Origin: Oscheius onirici
Taxonomy: Eukaryota > Nematoda > Chromadorea > Rhabditida > Rhabditidae
Reading direction: 5' to 3'
Length of the DNA stretch: 64,000 bases
Assembly (NCBI GenBank): GCA_932521025.1
Contig: OW051468.1
Span: 5,766,064-5,830,063 of the forward strand
The notes below the pieces were generated by a model. It was not told where the DNA came from. It ran no database searches and worked only from the letters and a program-made list of their open reading frames with translations. Shown piece after piece: positions 11,617 through 22,544 of this stretch. Within the stretch, counting starts at the first letter, position 1, and each line of letters begins with the position of its first letter. Both the position numbers and the translations under genes were made by a program.

Positions 11617-13890
11617 ATGGCGCTGACCTACGTTCCGGCTGGACGTATTCCACCCTCGGATCAGACTACTAAATGCGACGACGAGACATTTTATTGGAAG
11701 AGACTCCAGGTCAGTTTTCTAACCTATTTTTAACAAATAAAAATCAGCAATTGACCGTCTTTCAAGAGCCAGGAGCCGTCTCTTCAGTAGCTTTCTGCCC
11801 AAAAAAGCCCTATACAATTGCGACCACGAGCTCAGTTCGTCTGTCTCTCTACGACACGGTTGTTTGTGAGCCGGTCAACATGTTCAGCAGGTAATTTTGT
11901 GATTTTATGCCAAAAACAAACAAGTTATAGATTCAAACAGGCAGTGTTTGGTGCCCGTTTCCGCAAAGACGGTAGTCTCGTGGCTATTGGCGGTGAAGAA
12001 GGCAAACTGCGAGTGTTTGACGTAGCCAGTGGTACGGGAACCGGCAAGGCTCCTCTTCGAAGCGTCAAAGCCAGCAGTCAAAGTTTGAAGGTCGTCGATT
12101 TTTCCCATTCTGGACGTTCCGTCTTCTCGATGGCCGACGACGGTCTGATCAAACAGTGGGATCTTGCCGGAACTGGGTTTGACCTCCATTTTGTAAGAAA
12201 ATAGAAAAATATTCAGAACAACACCGACGGTGGAAATTTCTGGTCATTCTGATGCTATTCGAGCCGGAATTGTCTCTAGTTACAACGAGAATATTATCGT
12301 CAGCGGCGGATACGATCACAAGGTTTTGTCCCCCATAAATTTGTTTAAAAAAACTCGGTATAGATCAAACTCTGGGATCTGAGAACTGGCTCTTCTCCTG
12401 ATCCCTCTCTCGAAATTGACTGTTTTGCTCCAGTCGAAACTCTCATATATCTCCCGTCCGAAAATCTTCTGGCTTCAGCTTCCACTAACATAATCAAGTG
12501 AGTCCATTATTTTTCAATGTTTAAAAGAATGTCACAGAATCTGGGACATTTCTGCCGGAGGACGACAACTGGCCTCGATTCAGCAACATCACAAAACCAT
12601 CACCTCTTTGGCTCTCGCAACAAATGGAGCCTATCTCCTTTCCGGAGCTATTGACCGTCGTATCAACGTCTTCAATCTCTCCAATTATTCTCTTGTAAGC
12701 ACTTTTCCGTTTCACTTTAGCCGTCCAAAACGAGAGTAGCTCGGTCTTGGTTTTGTTTCTGTCATAGTCTATGACGGTCACATACGTTTTGATAAGTAGT
12801 CGGCAAAAATCTTTTTCACCGTGGAAAGAGCGTTAGTCCCGAAACTACTTCGCCTTACTCTTCCAAAGTTCTGTTCCAAAGAAAATCTCCTTTTTTGTCA
12901 AGCTAAAAATCTCCGCTTATCCCAGAACAACTTTCCAGACGTATTCAATGTCGATGGCATCTCCTGTTCTGGGCCTGGCCATGTCGGCGGACGACAGTAT
13001 GATGGCAGTTGGTATGGGCAGTTTGTTAGCCATCCACAGAAGAGCTGCTCTCAAAGACGTATTTTCCCACCTATTTCTCAGTTTGTTTTCCGATTCAGGT
13101 GATCACAGCCAAGAAGTATAACGACTCGAAAGCTGTTCTCAATACGATCACCCATGTCGAAGTGAAAGAACGTGGAGAGGAACCGAAAAAGGAAGAAATT
13201 GTAGCTAGACAAGCTAACCAAGTTCGTTCGTCTTTTTTTCCTCATTCGCTTACATTTTTAGATGAAGTTAGCGCAGATTGATCGTATGCTCAAGAAATAC
13301 AGACACGGAGCGGCAATCAGAGTAATGTTCACCTGTAAGGCTCTTCTTTATCATTCATTAAAAAATCTTTCAGCATGGTACATTAAGATGCGACGAGAAC
13401 AGATTCCCGGCTATCTCCGAGTCATTATTCATAGGAGCGCTCTCCATGCTGCTTTGGCTGGTCAAGATCTGCTTACTGTGGGCAAAATTGCTCGGTCAGT
13501 TCATTTTCGAAACAACATAAACCTTTTTTCAGCTATTTGTGCGAAAACCTAAATCGAAACAACTATTTCGACATTCTCCGTCATGTGGCTGTGGCCTTGT
13601 TCGAAGTGTATGGCGAGGAGCCTTTAGACGAGAAGACTGTCCTGTTGATGAGTAAAATCAAGGACTCTCTAGCCCGTGAACTCGTCGTGCAAAAGCAGAT
13701 CTCACAATCGATCGGAATTCTCGAAATGGTCCTCAATGCCAGCTCGGAAAGTTATCAAGTGAGCTCTGCCTTCAGTATCTAGACAACTATCTATTTTCAG
13801 AATAATCCAGCTGTCGATTCTACTGGCGTTTTTGGTGATGTGACCGTCTCTACAATCCCTTTTCCCCTCGAAACTGTTGTCTCCAGTTAG
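11617..13890 (+). CDS. UTP15: UTP15-like WD-repeat protein of the small-subunit processome
   Basis: A nucleolar beta-propeller protein, part of the U3 snoRNP t-UTP complex for pre-18S rRNA transcription and processing. The start (MALTYVPAGRIPPSD) is 6 bp after an acceptor ATTTCCAG. WD-type blades are visible: VSSVAFCPKKPYTIATTSS with RLSLYD, VAIGGEEGKLRVFD, VFSMADDGLIKQWD, IIVSGGYDHKIKLWDLRTG and IIKIWDISAGG. The C-terminal helical domain (from about 13260, IDRMLKKYRHGAAIR) matches UTP15 and includes YIKMRREQIPGYLRVIIHRSAL. It ends ...PLETVVSS. An intron near 12694-12940 is longer than the others (about 250 bp) and has no recognised element. Tandem placement after DDX10 fits a shared ribosome-biogenesis unit. 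Confidence 0.9.
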
Positions 13891-14333
13891 TTGGTTGTTT
13901 CCTTTTCCCAGTTGTTGCTTGTTTGTTGTTACTCTGACGTTATAAACTATTCAAAATAGTGGATATATTTTATGACAGCTAAAAAGTAATGATAGCCGCT
14001 CCTCAAGTAGAAATAGTCTCCTGAACTAAACGTCTTCTGAGATAGGACGGCGATTTCGAGCTTTTTGTATTCGAACCTATCCACTACAGATTCATTACAA
14101 CCACTTCTAGCAGCTCGGCCCACGGCAGCTGATACTCGCCGAAGAAGCTCGAAAAGAAGCCACGACTAACTCTTCCAAAGGTAATGTTTGAACCATAAAG
14201 TCGAGTCAGATTCGATTCCTGTTTGACTGAAATATGAAGCTTTCAAAACTTTGCAAATAAAATGAATACCACGAATTGAAATGCCGCCAAAGTACCTTGT
14301 TTTGAAAATTGCGCGGGAACAATTTTGCCAAAC
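13891..14333. other. Intergenic region between UTP15 and the Merlin element
   Basis: This is the UTP15 3' flank. No clear AATAAA is seen close to the stop codon. A short open stretch (about 14090-14180) has no recognisable product. Nothing else is supported. Confidence 0.4.
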
Positions 14334-14471
14334 ATTTGGTAATACTCGAGCAGGCACCCCCCTTCGTTCAAACGTTTTTTCGCGGCCATTTTCAACTTCG
14401 GCGGGAATCTTTCTTTTTACTTCATTTTCTTTTATTTTCCACGTTTCTTCACCATATCTCGTCATTTTCCA
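14334..14471. repeat. Left terminal inverted repeat of the Merlin element
   Basis: About 138 bp, starting ATTTGGTAATACTCGAGC and running through CCCCCTTCGTTCAAACG to the TCTCGTCATTTT segment. It pairs with 16446-16579 with only a few differences. Confidence 0.85.
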
Positions 14472-14549
14472 GCATTTTTTGGGGAAAAATAGCACACAGA
14501 CACAGAAAAGCGTATAATTCACAAAAAAACAAGAGTAAAAAGGGCATAT

Positions 14550-15865
14550 ATGGAGAAAACAACACCGTCTGCTGTTGAAGACAACGTCTGCCATCAGTTT
14601 TATGGCCGATTAAGATTAAAGGACTTGCAACGGTGAGTCTTACAACGAAAAATGAGAAAATAGACAGAGAAATATCACCATCCGAGAAAAATTAGGCCTG
14701 TGAATCATTCTCTTAGCCCGCCAGGATCTGACTCTTGTCCAACTTTACGAAGAATTCAAGGACCCTGTCCGGACAACGTCATTCCTTCGTCACTTTGATC
14801 TGCTGGCAGCTACGAATCCAGTTGGACAGAACAGACGTGGAAACGACTTCCTCGCCGTCTGTCACCAGAAGCCGTTCAATCCGAGGAAGCCATTCTGTAC
14901 CGGCCTGATCAAGGAAGTCTCGAGGAACGGCAATCCGATGTTTCGCTGCAATAAGTGTCGCAACGAAAAGTCGGCTCATCATGGACCATCCGCCTACAAT
15001 CCTGCTGCTGCTCCTACCGCTATGCCGGTATTCAACACTTTGGACACAGCAGGAAGGCCAAATCGGAAAGTGAGTGTAATGGAACAACTGTCTTACTCAT
15101 AACATACAGATCGATCCTAAGGATGTTATCTACATAGCCTTCTGTCTCGCCAAGGATCTTCGTGTCGCTACGCTTCCAGTCCTTATCGGCGTCAAGCTTG
15201 CCGACGACACAATCGTTTACTGATCCCAGCGCATCAGAGAAATTATATTGACCGAGCTTGCCCAGTCTCCGAAAATGGGCGGCTTCGGGGACATCGTCGA
15301 GGTCGACGAGTGCTTCATGAGAGGAAGGCGTAAAGGAAATCGTGGACGAATGATGCAAGACAACCGTCTCGGACACCGTGACCATCGTGTCAACAACTAC
15401 CTCCGAAGAGCTCAGGGTGAGTGCATTCCATATCCTAAAAAGATCAATTTTTGAAGGTCCATGGCTCTTTGGCATGATTTGCCGTCGAACCAAAAAGGTC
15501 CGTGCCTTCTGGGTCCACGACCGAACTGCCGCCACTCTCATCCCGTTAATCAGGGACAACATCGCTCGGGGAACAATGATCAACAGTGACGAATGGAGAG
15601 CGTACCGTCAAGTGGTCGACCACGGATTCGGCCACACTGCTGTGAATCACAGCCAGAACTTTGTCGATCCGGTTACTGGGTGCAGCACGCAAATCATCGA
15701 GGGGCAGTGGAGGAAGATTAAGAAGCCGCTCCTTTGATTTGGCCCCGGTGCCCGTGAGCGCACTCTTCCGTCCCACCTCGCTCTCCACTGCTGGTTGTCC
15801 CAGAATGGCCGTCATGTGTGTAGATCCTTTCTATCGCCTCTTGGAACTGATATCCAAACATAATT
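14550..15865 (+). pseudogene. Merlin transposase, broken copy
   Basis: Exons: a possible first exon 14550-14632 (MEKTTPSAVEDN), then about 14709-15069 with a cysteine pair region (FRCNKCRNEKS), 15112-15416, and 15456 onward. The ISXO2/DDE catalytic core is clear: first Asp in VEVDECF (15304-15306), second Asp in INSDEWRAY (15588-15590), then NHSQNFVDP and the Glu in IIEGQW (15699-15701). Breaks: an in-frame TGA at 15221-15223 where the surrounding frame expects Trp (TSQ... side continues as SQRIREIILTELAQ), a second TGA at 15735-15737, and a later frame change before the family-typical tail VDPFYRLLELI. The join between the first two exons could not be made in frame. The gene is probably dead, though each break is a point event. 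Confidence 0.8.
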
Positions 15866-16445
15866 AGCTCTTTGCTAAATTGTTGTTAGCTTGCTTTCTG
15901 CAGTTATTAAATTTTCTTGTTGCATCTGTAACAAAATTGGGTGGAAAAAAAGATGAAAAACCTGATAGAGATGCAGACGACGATGAAGAAAAGAGCCTTC
16001 TGACGAATCCTCTGACGAATAGCCCTCCGACGAATCCTAGGTCTCTGCAATCCTCGCTCTTGTCGTCCGTCGTCCTCATTTCCTGGAAGTAATCTCATAG
16101 AATTTAAAACAACTGCTGTCTGGAACTAATCAGTAAGAAACTGGCCTGTAAATAAGCCACGGGGAGATTCGGTTGAATCTCGGACCCGTGGCAATCTTCT
16201 TTCCGATCCTTTCCAACTTGATTCTTGTTGTTAGAACGAAGATCAACTGAAAACATGCTAATAAAGTATGAAATAAGGGTTGCTGAGCAATTACAGATGA
16301 AAAAAATGGACGATATTACATCAAACTGGAAAAAAATTGTGGAAAACGGCTAATATTCAGGTACAAAGACTTTCAGCCACTATTTTTCAATAAAGATTGA
16401 GTTTTTTTAATGATTGGTAACGGAAAATATAGGAAAACGAAGAAA

Positions 16446-16579
16446 AAATGACGAGAAATGGTAAAGAAACGTGGAAAATAAAAGAAAATGAAGTAAAAAG
16501 AAAGATTCCCGCCGAAGTTGAAAATGGCCGCGAAAAAACGTTTGAACGAAGGGGGGTGCCTGCTCGAGTATTACCAAAT
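16446..16579. repeat. Right terminal inverted repeat of the Merlin element
   Basis: The complement of the left repeat, ending GCCTGCTCGAGTATTACCAAAT. Differences from the left arm are limited to a few positions toward its inner end. Confidence 0.85.
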
Positions 16580-16878
16580 ATTTTTTAGTTTCGTCAGCTC
16601 GTTTTCCTGTACATATTCTTTTTGTGTTGGCTTTTCTGCTCTGCTAACATTTTTGTGTTCCCCGTATATACAATAATTGCAATCAACTTCAACTGATCAT
16701 TTAGGATTACATCGGTTTTTAAGGACTTCGCAGTTTGCGATTTAGCGTAACCTTCACTTTTGTATGAGAATGCATAGGGAACCCTGTAATATGCTCAATC
16801 CCAATCACACGACTGTCTCACATTGTTAGTCGTTTACTTTCTTCAGAACTTTTTATTAAAAACTTTGTTTAGCTCTAA

Positions 16879-17924
16879 ATGTCCGAAGAAAACGTGAAAA
16901 AATTCGAAGATGTTCCTCTTACAGAGCCGCAACCTGAACCGAAGCCGAGAGTCACAATAGTTTCGCAAGAGGAAGTGGTAGCTGCGATTCAACCAGAAGT
17001 CACGAGTTCCAGTCTAGAAGAAAGTGTTGTTATAGAAATGTAACAACGGATGATCTGTATCCTATCCCATGTTTTTTTTTAGAGAAAATGACACTGACAC
17101 AAAGGATGAACAGCCCTCAACTATCCTTCTACAGACACGAGCAGGCCAGCCTGGAGTTTGCTACCTTTGTGACAATAAGTGCTACCAGGAGCAAAAGGCG
17201 CTCTCTTCGGCGAAGGAAATGATAAAACCCTGCTTTTGCGACGTTGAGGCTCATCATGGCTGTCTAACCGCGGAGGTACTGAAGAGAAAGACATGCGAAT
17301 ACTGTCATGTCTACTATCGCACCTACAAGGTTTCAATTTCTAGTTTTCGTTGAAATTAAATGGTTTTCAGTACGGAACTATTCTCGACTTTATCCGCTAC
17401 AAATGGATCTCTTTTCTGTGTATTGGCTTCACTGCCTTGCCTTTCCTGATCAGCGGACTCATTATCTCGCTCCGATGTTGGCCTCTGAAGTTCTGGTACA
17501 ATTGGTGTAAGCAATTACTTTGCAATCTAGCAAGATTTTTCAGCGCTGTTCTTCTTTGGAGTCCTGCTGTTTGTGATTGGAGCCGGACTTCTCGCGTTCT
17601 TTTTAAGAAAGATGTTCTGGAACAATTACCCGAAATTCGTGGAAAGAATGAGTAACATTACTGTTCACGATAACGATGCTGTCAACAATTTGAGAGCAAC
17701 CAAAAAACCGAAACGGGTAATATATCTCTTCTTTAAAAATTGATTTTCAGTCGGAAATGCGAGCTGCCTATCACAAGAAAAGTGAAGCTCGACGAATGAA
17801 TCTTACAGCCGGTCAGCAGCTGCTGGGACACGATCGAACTCACAGCGGACAAACGTCGTCGACTCCACTAGAAGACAAGGAACATATTCGATTCCATTTT
17901 GAGACCCCAGCTACTCTCATCTAA
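16879..17924 (+). CDS. MARCH-like RING-CH membrane E3 ubiquitin ligase
   Basis: The start (MSEENVKKFED) is 6 bp after an acceptor TTTGTTTAG. An acidic and proline-containing N-terminus leads to a cysteine-rich RING-CH-type finger: CYLCDNKCYQ, then CFCDVEAHHGCL, then CEYCHVYY, which follows the C-C...C-C-H-C-C-C order of RING variants. Two hydrophobic segments follow (about ISFLCIGFTALPFLISGLII and FFFGVLLFVIGAGLLAFFL), then a basic cytoplasmic tail ending HFETPATLI. Finger then two close transmembrane helices is the MARCH layout; these ligases ubiquitinate membrane proteins in the endomembrane system. Which MARCH subtype is unclear. Exons are joined across short introns. The 300 bp upstream, to the Merlin end, shows nothing specific. 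Confidence 0.8.
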
Positions 17925-18680
17925 CTTTTTTGTATTATTGTCTAACTATCGTCCTTTATTACCAGTCACCAGTTGTAGTACGGCTCATCTGCTATCTTTC
18001 ATACCCTCTCTCCGCTGTACGGTTTTGTCTTCTCCATCTTCACTTTGCATAAAATCTACCGCGTACTTTCGCTGTTACCGGTTATCTTCAATTTGTACGG
18101 CTACCGTGGGACGTATCTTACAACATTTATTCACGAATAGCTTTGTGTGTGACAAGATGGATGAGAAAGGCGACTGATACTGAGCTGCCAGATATAAGTA
18201 GGAATAGATCAAAATGGGAAGAGCAGCCTGAGATGTGTGGGTAGATTGATGAATGTGCTTGTGGGTGTGTGTGGTCGCGATGGGCAATATTGAGCGTAAA
18301 CTGATAAAAACAGTGAGGTACAGGAAAGATATCGCAGAAAGATGACCACAGATTTGGTTCTTTTCTTGTTTGAGAGGGCAAGAAGATGCTATAAAACATG
18401 ATGTTCCGTTGAACCATTACACAGAGAAGCCATTTCGTTAGAGTCCAGGGTCAAGTGCTGAAAATCTTTTTTGAGTGCTCTTCAATCAAATCAAGTTCCA
18501 ATCTTGTGCAGAACTTTCCAGTCAGGCTAGGTAAGACTTTGTAAATAGCGAGATACCTTGACCTGACTGGCCAGGTTTGCTAGGTCCATTTTTTTTAGGA
18601 TAGACACCTACAGTAATCCGCTCAACATTTCACAGCAAAGGTTACAGTAAAGCTAGTTTATCCCAAAAATAGACCAGCAC
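17925..18680. other. Convergent intergenic region between MARCH-like gene and CRTC
   Basis: Both genes end here. It holds a GT-rich tract near 18240-18275 and a hairpin at 18518-18570. No gene is supported. Confidence 0.5.
18518..18570. repeat. Short imperfect hairpin
   Basis: CCAGTCAGG at 18518 pairs with CCTGACTGG ending 18570, and AGGTA pairs with TACCT inside it, giving a stem of about 14 bp with one bulge and a loop of about 20 nt. It lies in the 3' flank of CRTC. Its role is unknown. Confidence 0.5.
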
Positions 18681-21600
18681 CTATTCCAAGACTGGAATAA
18701 GAAATTGCTCGAAACGCACTTGTAAATCGTTGTAACAGTCGAAATGTTGGCCGTGTGCTCCGTCTGGATTCGTCAAGACAACTCGTGGAATATCCATAGA
18801 TTCTGGCGAATTGGAGAAAGTACGACTTGTCGGCCATTGCGGCTGAGCCATGGGATCAATGACATTAGCCGGTGATGTCGGAGCTGACTGTGATTCTGGA
18901 GTCAGAGACGGTCCCGGAACGAGACGACCACATTGACCCGTACTGTGGCGTTGACCGACTGTGGCATGATAACAATTTGGAGGTATTTGAGGTAGATTCG
19001 GCAGATTTGACATACTTTGCTAAAAGTTTCCGTTTGTGAAGGAAGAAGGAGAAATTCGCTTACGTCTGGGTCTTGCATCATTCCTGGCGGACTGAGTTCC
19101 ATCATCGGTGTTGTTCGCTCCTCAAGCATTATCGTTGAGCCCATCGGCGAACCCATCGGTGAACCCATCGGACTCCCATTCGCGAAGCTGAAAACACAAA
19201 GAGTATTCTGACCATACCAAGAAATTAAGAAATCGGGCTCTACATCATATCAATCAGTCACACTTTTCACGACTGTCTTATATATTTTTGTGAAGGGATC
19301 GGCACTTGCTACCTGTTGTTAAAATAAGAGAAGTAGAAAAGACAGCCTAATCCGAGATGAATTGAACATTTCAGGTTACTGTACTGAAACTTTTTTTCTT
19401 TGTTCTGCCGATTACTTAGAACTTTCCTAGCCTAGTTCCGAAACGAGCCGCAATACAGTGAGTACAATTCATAGCATCGAGGGAAAGAATACCTGCCTTT
19501 TCTGTAACGTCAAAATCGAATTTTATTGGAACTGAACTACAATTTGCAAAAGATGGAAAATTAGTAGTTTCGAAAACAATAAAAAATATAGCTTTTATAG
19601 TATTTGAGGGAGAATCCTCCATTTTACTCTTAATAGTGTACTCACCCGAATCCTCCAGGCATCATATGCTGTACTGGACTCTGCATCGGCGACTGCATTT
19701 GATGAGCCATCTGTGGTGGGAGCGGTCCCGGCGGTAAAGGTCCTGAGGGCATTTGCATCGCCCCGGGATGGATTCCACTCGGACCAGGCTGAAGTATCAT
19801 TTGAGTCAGAGATATCCGCAAAAAGTTGTACCTGCATCTGATGCATGAGATGATTCTGCGGCACCATCTGGTACATGGGATGCATTGGAGCCATTGGCGC
19901 CGACTGATGGATGTTCGGATCGGATCGCGCTCGGTTAATTCTGAAACTCTTTCCCTCTTCTGATGTAAACTGCGGTTGTCATTCGCAGCTGGCAGTGTCC
20001 CAATAACGCAGATTAATACTTTTATTAGACTCTCTCTCTCGCTCTGCGTGCGCACGAGTCCAGGTGCAATTCCAGGTGCACACGAATGTGAGAGAGGGGG
20101 TGGCAGAGAACAAAAGTAATTGGAACATGATGGCTTTTCGCGAAACCTAATGTTTGTCCTCTCTCAACCTAATTTACCGTAATCGGGACGAGTGGGCTAT
20201 TTTGGTCTCGAGACGAGAGATACCAGTTTTTTGTCATGTTCTGCAAAAGTCATCAAATTTGAACATCGGAACGCTTGGAAATAGTGATTTGGTCCTGTTT
20301 TTTCGCTTGACTACCATTTTTCAGACACAACTAGTGATTTGGAGCACTTTCATGTTTCGCAAAGTTGTAGCGCAGATCAAAAACTATATTTCTTCAAAAC
20401 TTGCAAAAGCCGAATATTGTGTTCTTCGATCTCAAAATACAACTGTTCTTCACCATATTCCCTATCAGAATCGGTCATAAAGTATTCGAAATCAGTCTCC
20501 AAAACGGTTTGGATCGAATGTTTGTCCAATAAAACGATGTAACCCTGTTTGATCTGCACTTCACACGCCCATTCGGATCGCATGTCCCCACGCAAAAGAA
20601 CAAACAAACTAAATTATCTACCACCGCCTGTGTTTCACCACAAGGGATTAGGCCGCCTTCAATACGACTAACATCATCTTTCCAGATGGCGGATGATCTC
20701 GTTGAGCCGCCTGGGCTTCCTCTTCCACACACACACCGTCCCCCGAATCGATAACCTTCTTATCAGATGTCATAATGGCAGGACACAGTTTGTGTAATTG
20801 ATCATCAGTCCTTCTTGTTGGAAAAAAAAGATGAAGAAGCGCTAGTTGCCCTCAAGGGAAAGATGATACGGGGAGCAGGATGGCAAATAACGCGGGAAGA
20901 CACAAATGGATATTGGAGAGACTCTCTGACAATCTTTCTCGTTAAACGGTGCTAATTGGGAAGTCTATTTTTGTCATGTTGACGTTAGATTCTTTCAAAA
21001 TTCTCTGGTTTTTGAAACTTGACCCGGAGCAAAATATCAACCCGTCACTTTTTCGTTTCGATCCAGAAAACTCACTGATGCCAGCTATCCGGTGGATGAA
21101 GGGTATGCTGTTGTGGAGGATACGGAGCATAATGAGGATGTAGAGGAGGAACTCTGTCCGGACTTCGCCCCACCGTCCTGTACGGATGGAAATGAGCGTC
21201 CGGACTGCGACTTCGCTGTTGTCTCGGGTGCTCCCATTGAGGCCAGTTCGGTGGTCCGTAGTTGTGAAGCTGGGCGACATTGGGCAAGGAGCCTCCGAGA
21301 TGAGGATGAGGCCAAGACGGAGGCTGGAGCTGACCCGGGATGGGCATTGCTCCAGGCGGACCATCGTTTGTACTAGTAATAGATCGTACCTAAAAGAGAT
21401 TGTTTAGACAGGGAGAAACTCCTAAAGAGTAATCCCCCTCCGAACTTTTGATCTGGTTTTACTTTTTTTTTAGAAAATGGTAATAGAAATTCCGAAGAGA
21501 AAATGGTTGCAAAGTACAGTACAGTATGGAAAGTTAGGATCTTTAATATTAAAGCGCAATGGTGTCTGTGGCTGACTCTATGGCTGTGTTTGTCTGTTTG

Positions 21601-22544
21601 TCCGAGGCCAAGAAATTTTGGTGCATTGTTAAGAGTCGCCATCTCCACCCAGACAACCCGGGTTCGACATCTCTCCTCGCCAAATATTTTTGCTAAATTA
21701 TTTTGAGTAGCAAATAGAGTCCGGCTAACCGCTAGGGGATTGACAGGGACCGGTTGACTGTATAAGATCAGAGAGGGACCGGATGGCTAGAAAATATGAA
21801 AATTCGTATCGGTTCTTTTGGAGGGAATAAGAACCCTGGGAAAGAATGAAAAAGGGTCCGATTAATTGGGAAGGAAGAAGACGTGACAGGATCAGAAGAG
21901 ACCGGTTGAGTGGGGAAGGCATCAGAGGAGATCGGTTGACTAGGGAAGGGATCAGGAGAGATCGGTTGACTGGGGAAAAAGCAGAAGGGATCAGAAGAGA
22001 TCGGTGGACTGAGGAAGGGATCAGAAGTAAAGAAGAAAACACAAGTAAGAAAGTATTACGCAATTATTTCAAGGCTTGATCCAAAAACAAAAGTTTTTAT
22101 TGGTTCATTGAATTAAAGTTACTGTCAAGAACTTAATTTCTAGGACAGCTTTCTGACTTTCAAGAGTAGAAATGGATTGCAAGTTTTCCCGCCTCTGACC
22201 CTTTCAAAAACCATTGTATTTTGTAAGAAACGGGAAGAGTATACTGTGCCCCTGACAAAGAAAACTTCAAACTCTCTTACTCTTCAGATTCTGAAACCAA
22301 ATCTCACTAGAGAGACAGTCCTGGGAAACATTTCCAATAGGATTTTGTCTGGAACCAACATTATTTCAATCGATTTCTCCAAGAAAAATGTTAAAAAAAA
22401 GCTTGTAAGGTTTGGACAAAATGTGGTCATAAAAGGAGCTCTGACCTCTCTCATGATGTCCTCGAATGTGTTGACATCCTCGTTCTGCTTCCGTTCCATA
22501 ATGGCGATTTTCTCGCTAAACTTGCGAGGAGTTGTGCCGGACAT
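18681..22544 (-). CDS. CRTC: CREB-regulated transcription coactivator (CRTC/TORC)
   Basis: A cytoplasm-to-nucleus shuttling CREB coactivator, normally held by 14-3-3 after AMPK/SIK phosphorylation and released by calcineurin. The N-terminus MSGTTPRKFSEKIAIMERK with ...TFEDIMREV is the CRTC CREB-binding coiled coil. The second exon (about 21387-21073) is Pro/His-rich with WPQWEHPRQQRSRSPDAHF, resembling the conserved regulatory serine region. A later exon starts NRARSDPNIHQSAP, a second site of the 14-3-3/SIK type. The middle is Met/Pro/Gln-rich (PMYQMVPQNHLMHQMQ; a GSPM repeat) and the C-terminus ends VRFEQFLIPVLE, fitting the transactivation end. Introns 1 and 2 are long (about 1 kb each) and carry repeats. 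The exact donor of exon 1 is uncertain. Confidence 0.85.
20377..20773 (-). other. Possible nested coding stretches in a CRTC intron
   Basis: Two open stretches on the CRTC strand have protein-like composition. One starts at an ATG near 20773 (MTSDKKVIDSGDG) and is rich in Glu. The other (about 20583-20377) reads CEVQIKQGYIVLLDKH and ends LRLLQVLKKYSF-like with a TGA. No in-frame splice between them was found, and neither resembles a CRTC segment. They may be an alternative exon, a nested gene or a mobile-element remnant. Confidence 0.2.
21555..21705 (+). repeat. SINE-like dispersed repeat in CRTC intron 1
   Basis: The segment beginning AAAGCGCAATGGTGTCTGTGG and containing CCCGGGTTCGA (a B-box-like motif) matches, with divergence, a copy at 54245-54390. 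The shared order GGTGTCTGTRGC...TTTGTCC...CCCGGGTWCGA indicates one repeat family with a tRNA-like internal promoter. Confidence 0.55.
21740..22040 (+). repeat. Minisatellite of about 30-bp units in CRTC intron 1
   Basis: Imperfect tandem units follow the pattern GGGATCAGAAGAGATCGGTT + GACTGGGGAA. The best units are at about 21880-22030, with more degenerate ones at 21740-21800. It creates a spurious Arg/Gly-rich open frame. Confidence 0.8.

Larger units (their letters stand above)
14334..16579 (+). mobile_element. Merlin-superfamily (IS1595/ISXO2-type) DNA transposon, degenerate
   Basis: A 2.25-kb element with near-perfect terminal inverted repeats of about 135 bp (14334-14471 and 16446-16579) that start ATTTGGTAATACTCGAGCAGGC. 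The inside encodes an ISXO2-like DDE transposase with introns. The arms are almost identical, which suggests recent mobility, yet the transposase frame is broken (see pseudogene entry). It lies between UTP15 and the MARCH-like gene and interrupts neither. Merlin elements usually leave 8-9 bp target duplications; none is obvious at these ends, so the outermost bases are uncertain. Confidence 0.85.

Noticed and set aside
15221-15737. TGA read as a sense codon (alternative genetic code)
   Set aside because: Other genes here use TGA as a normal stop (WDR61-like, PDCD5, ZC3H15, SFT2-like), so the TGAs in the Merlin transposase are mutations.
21846-22079. Arg/Gly/Asp-rich open frame
   Set aside because: It is a translation of the minisatellite in the CRTC intron.
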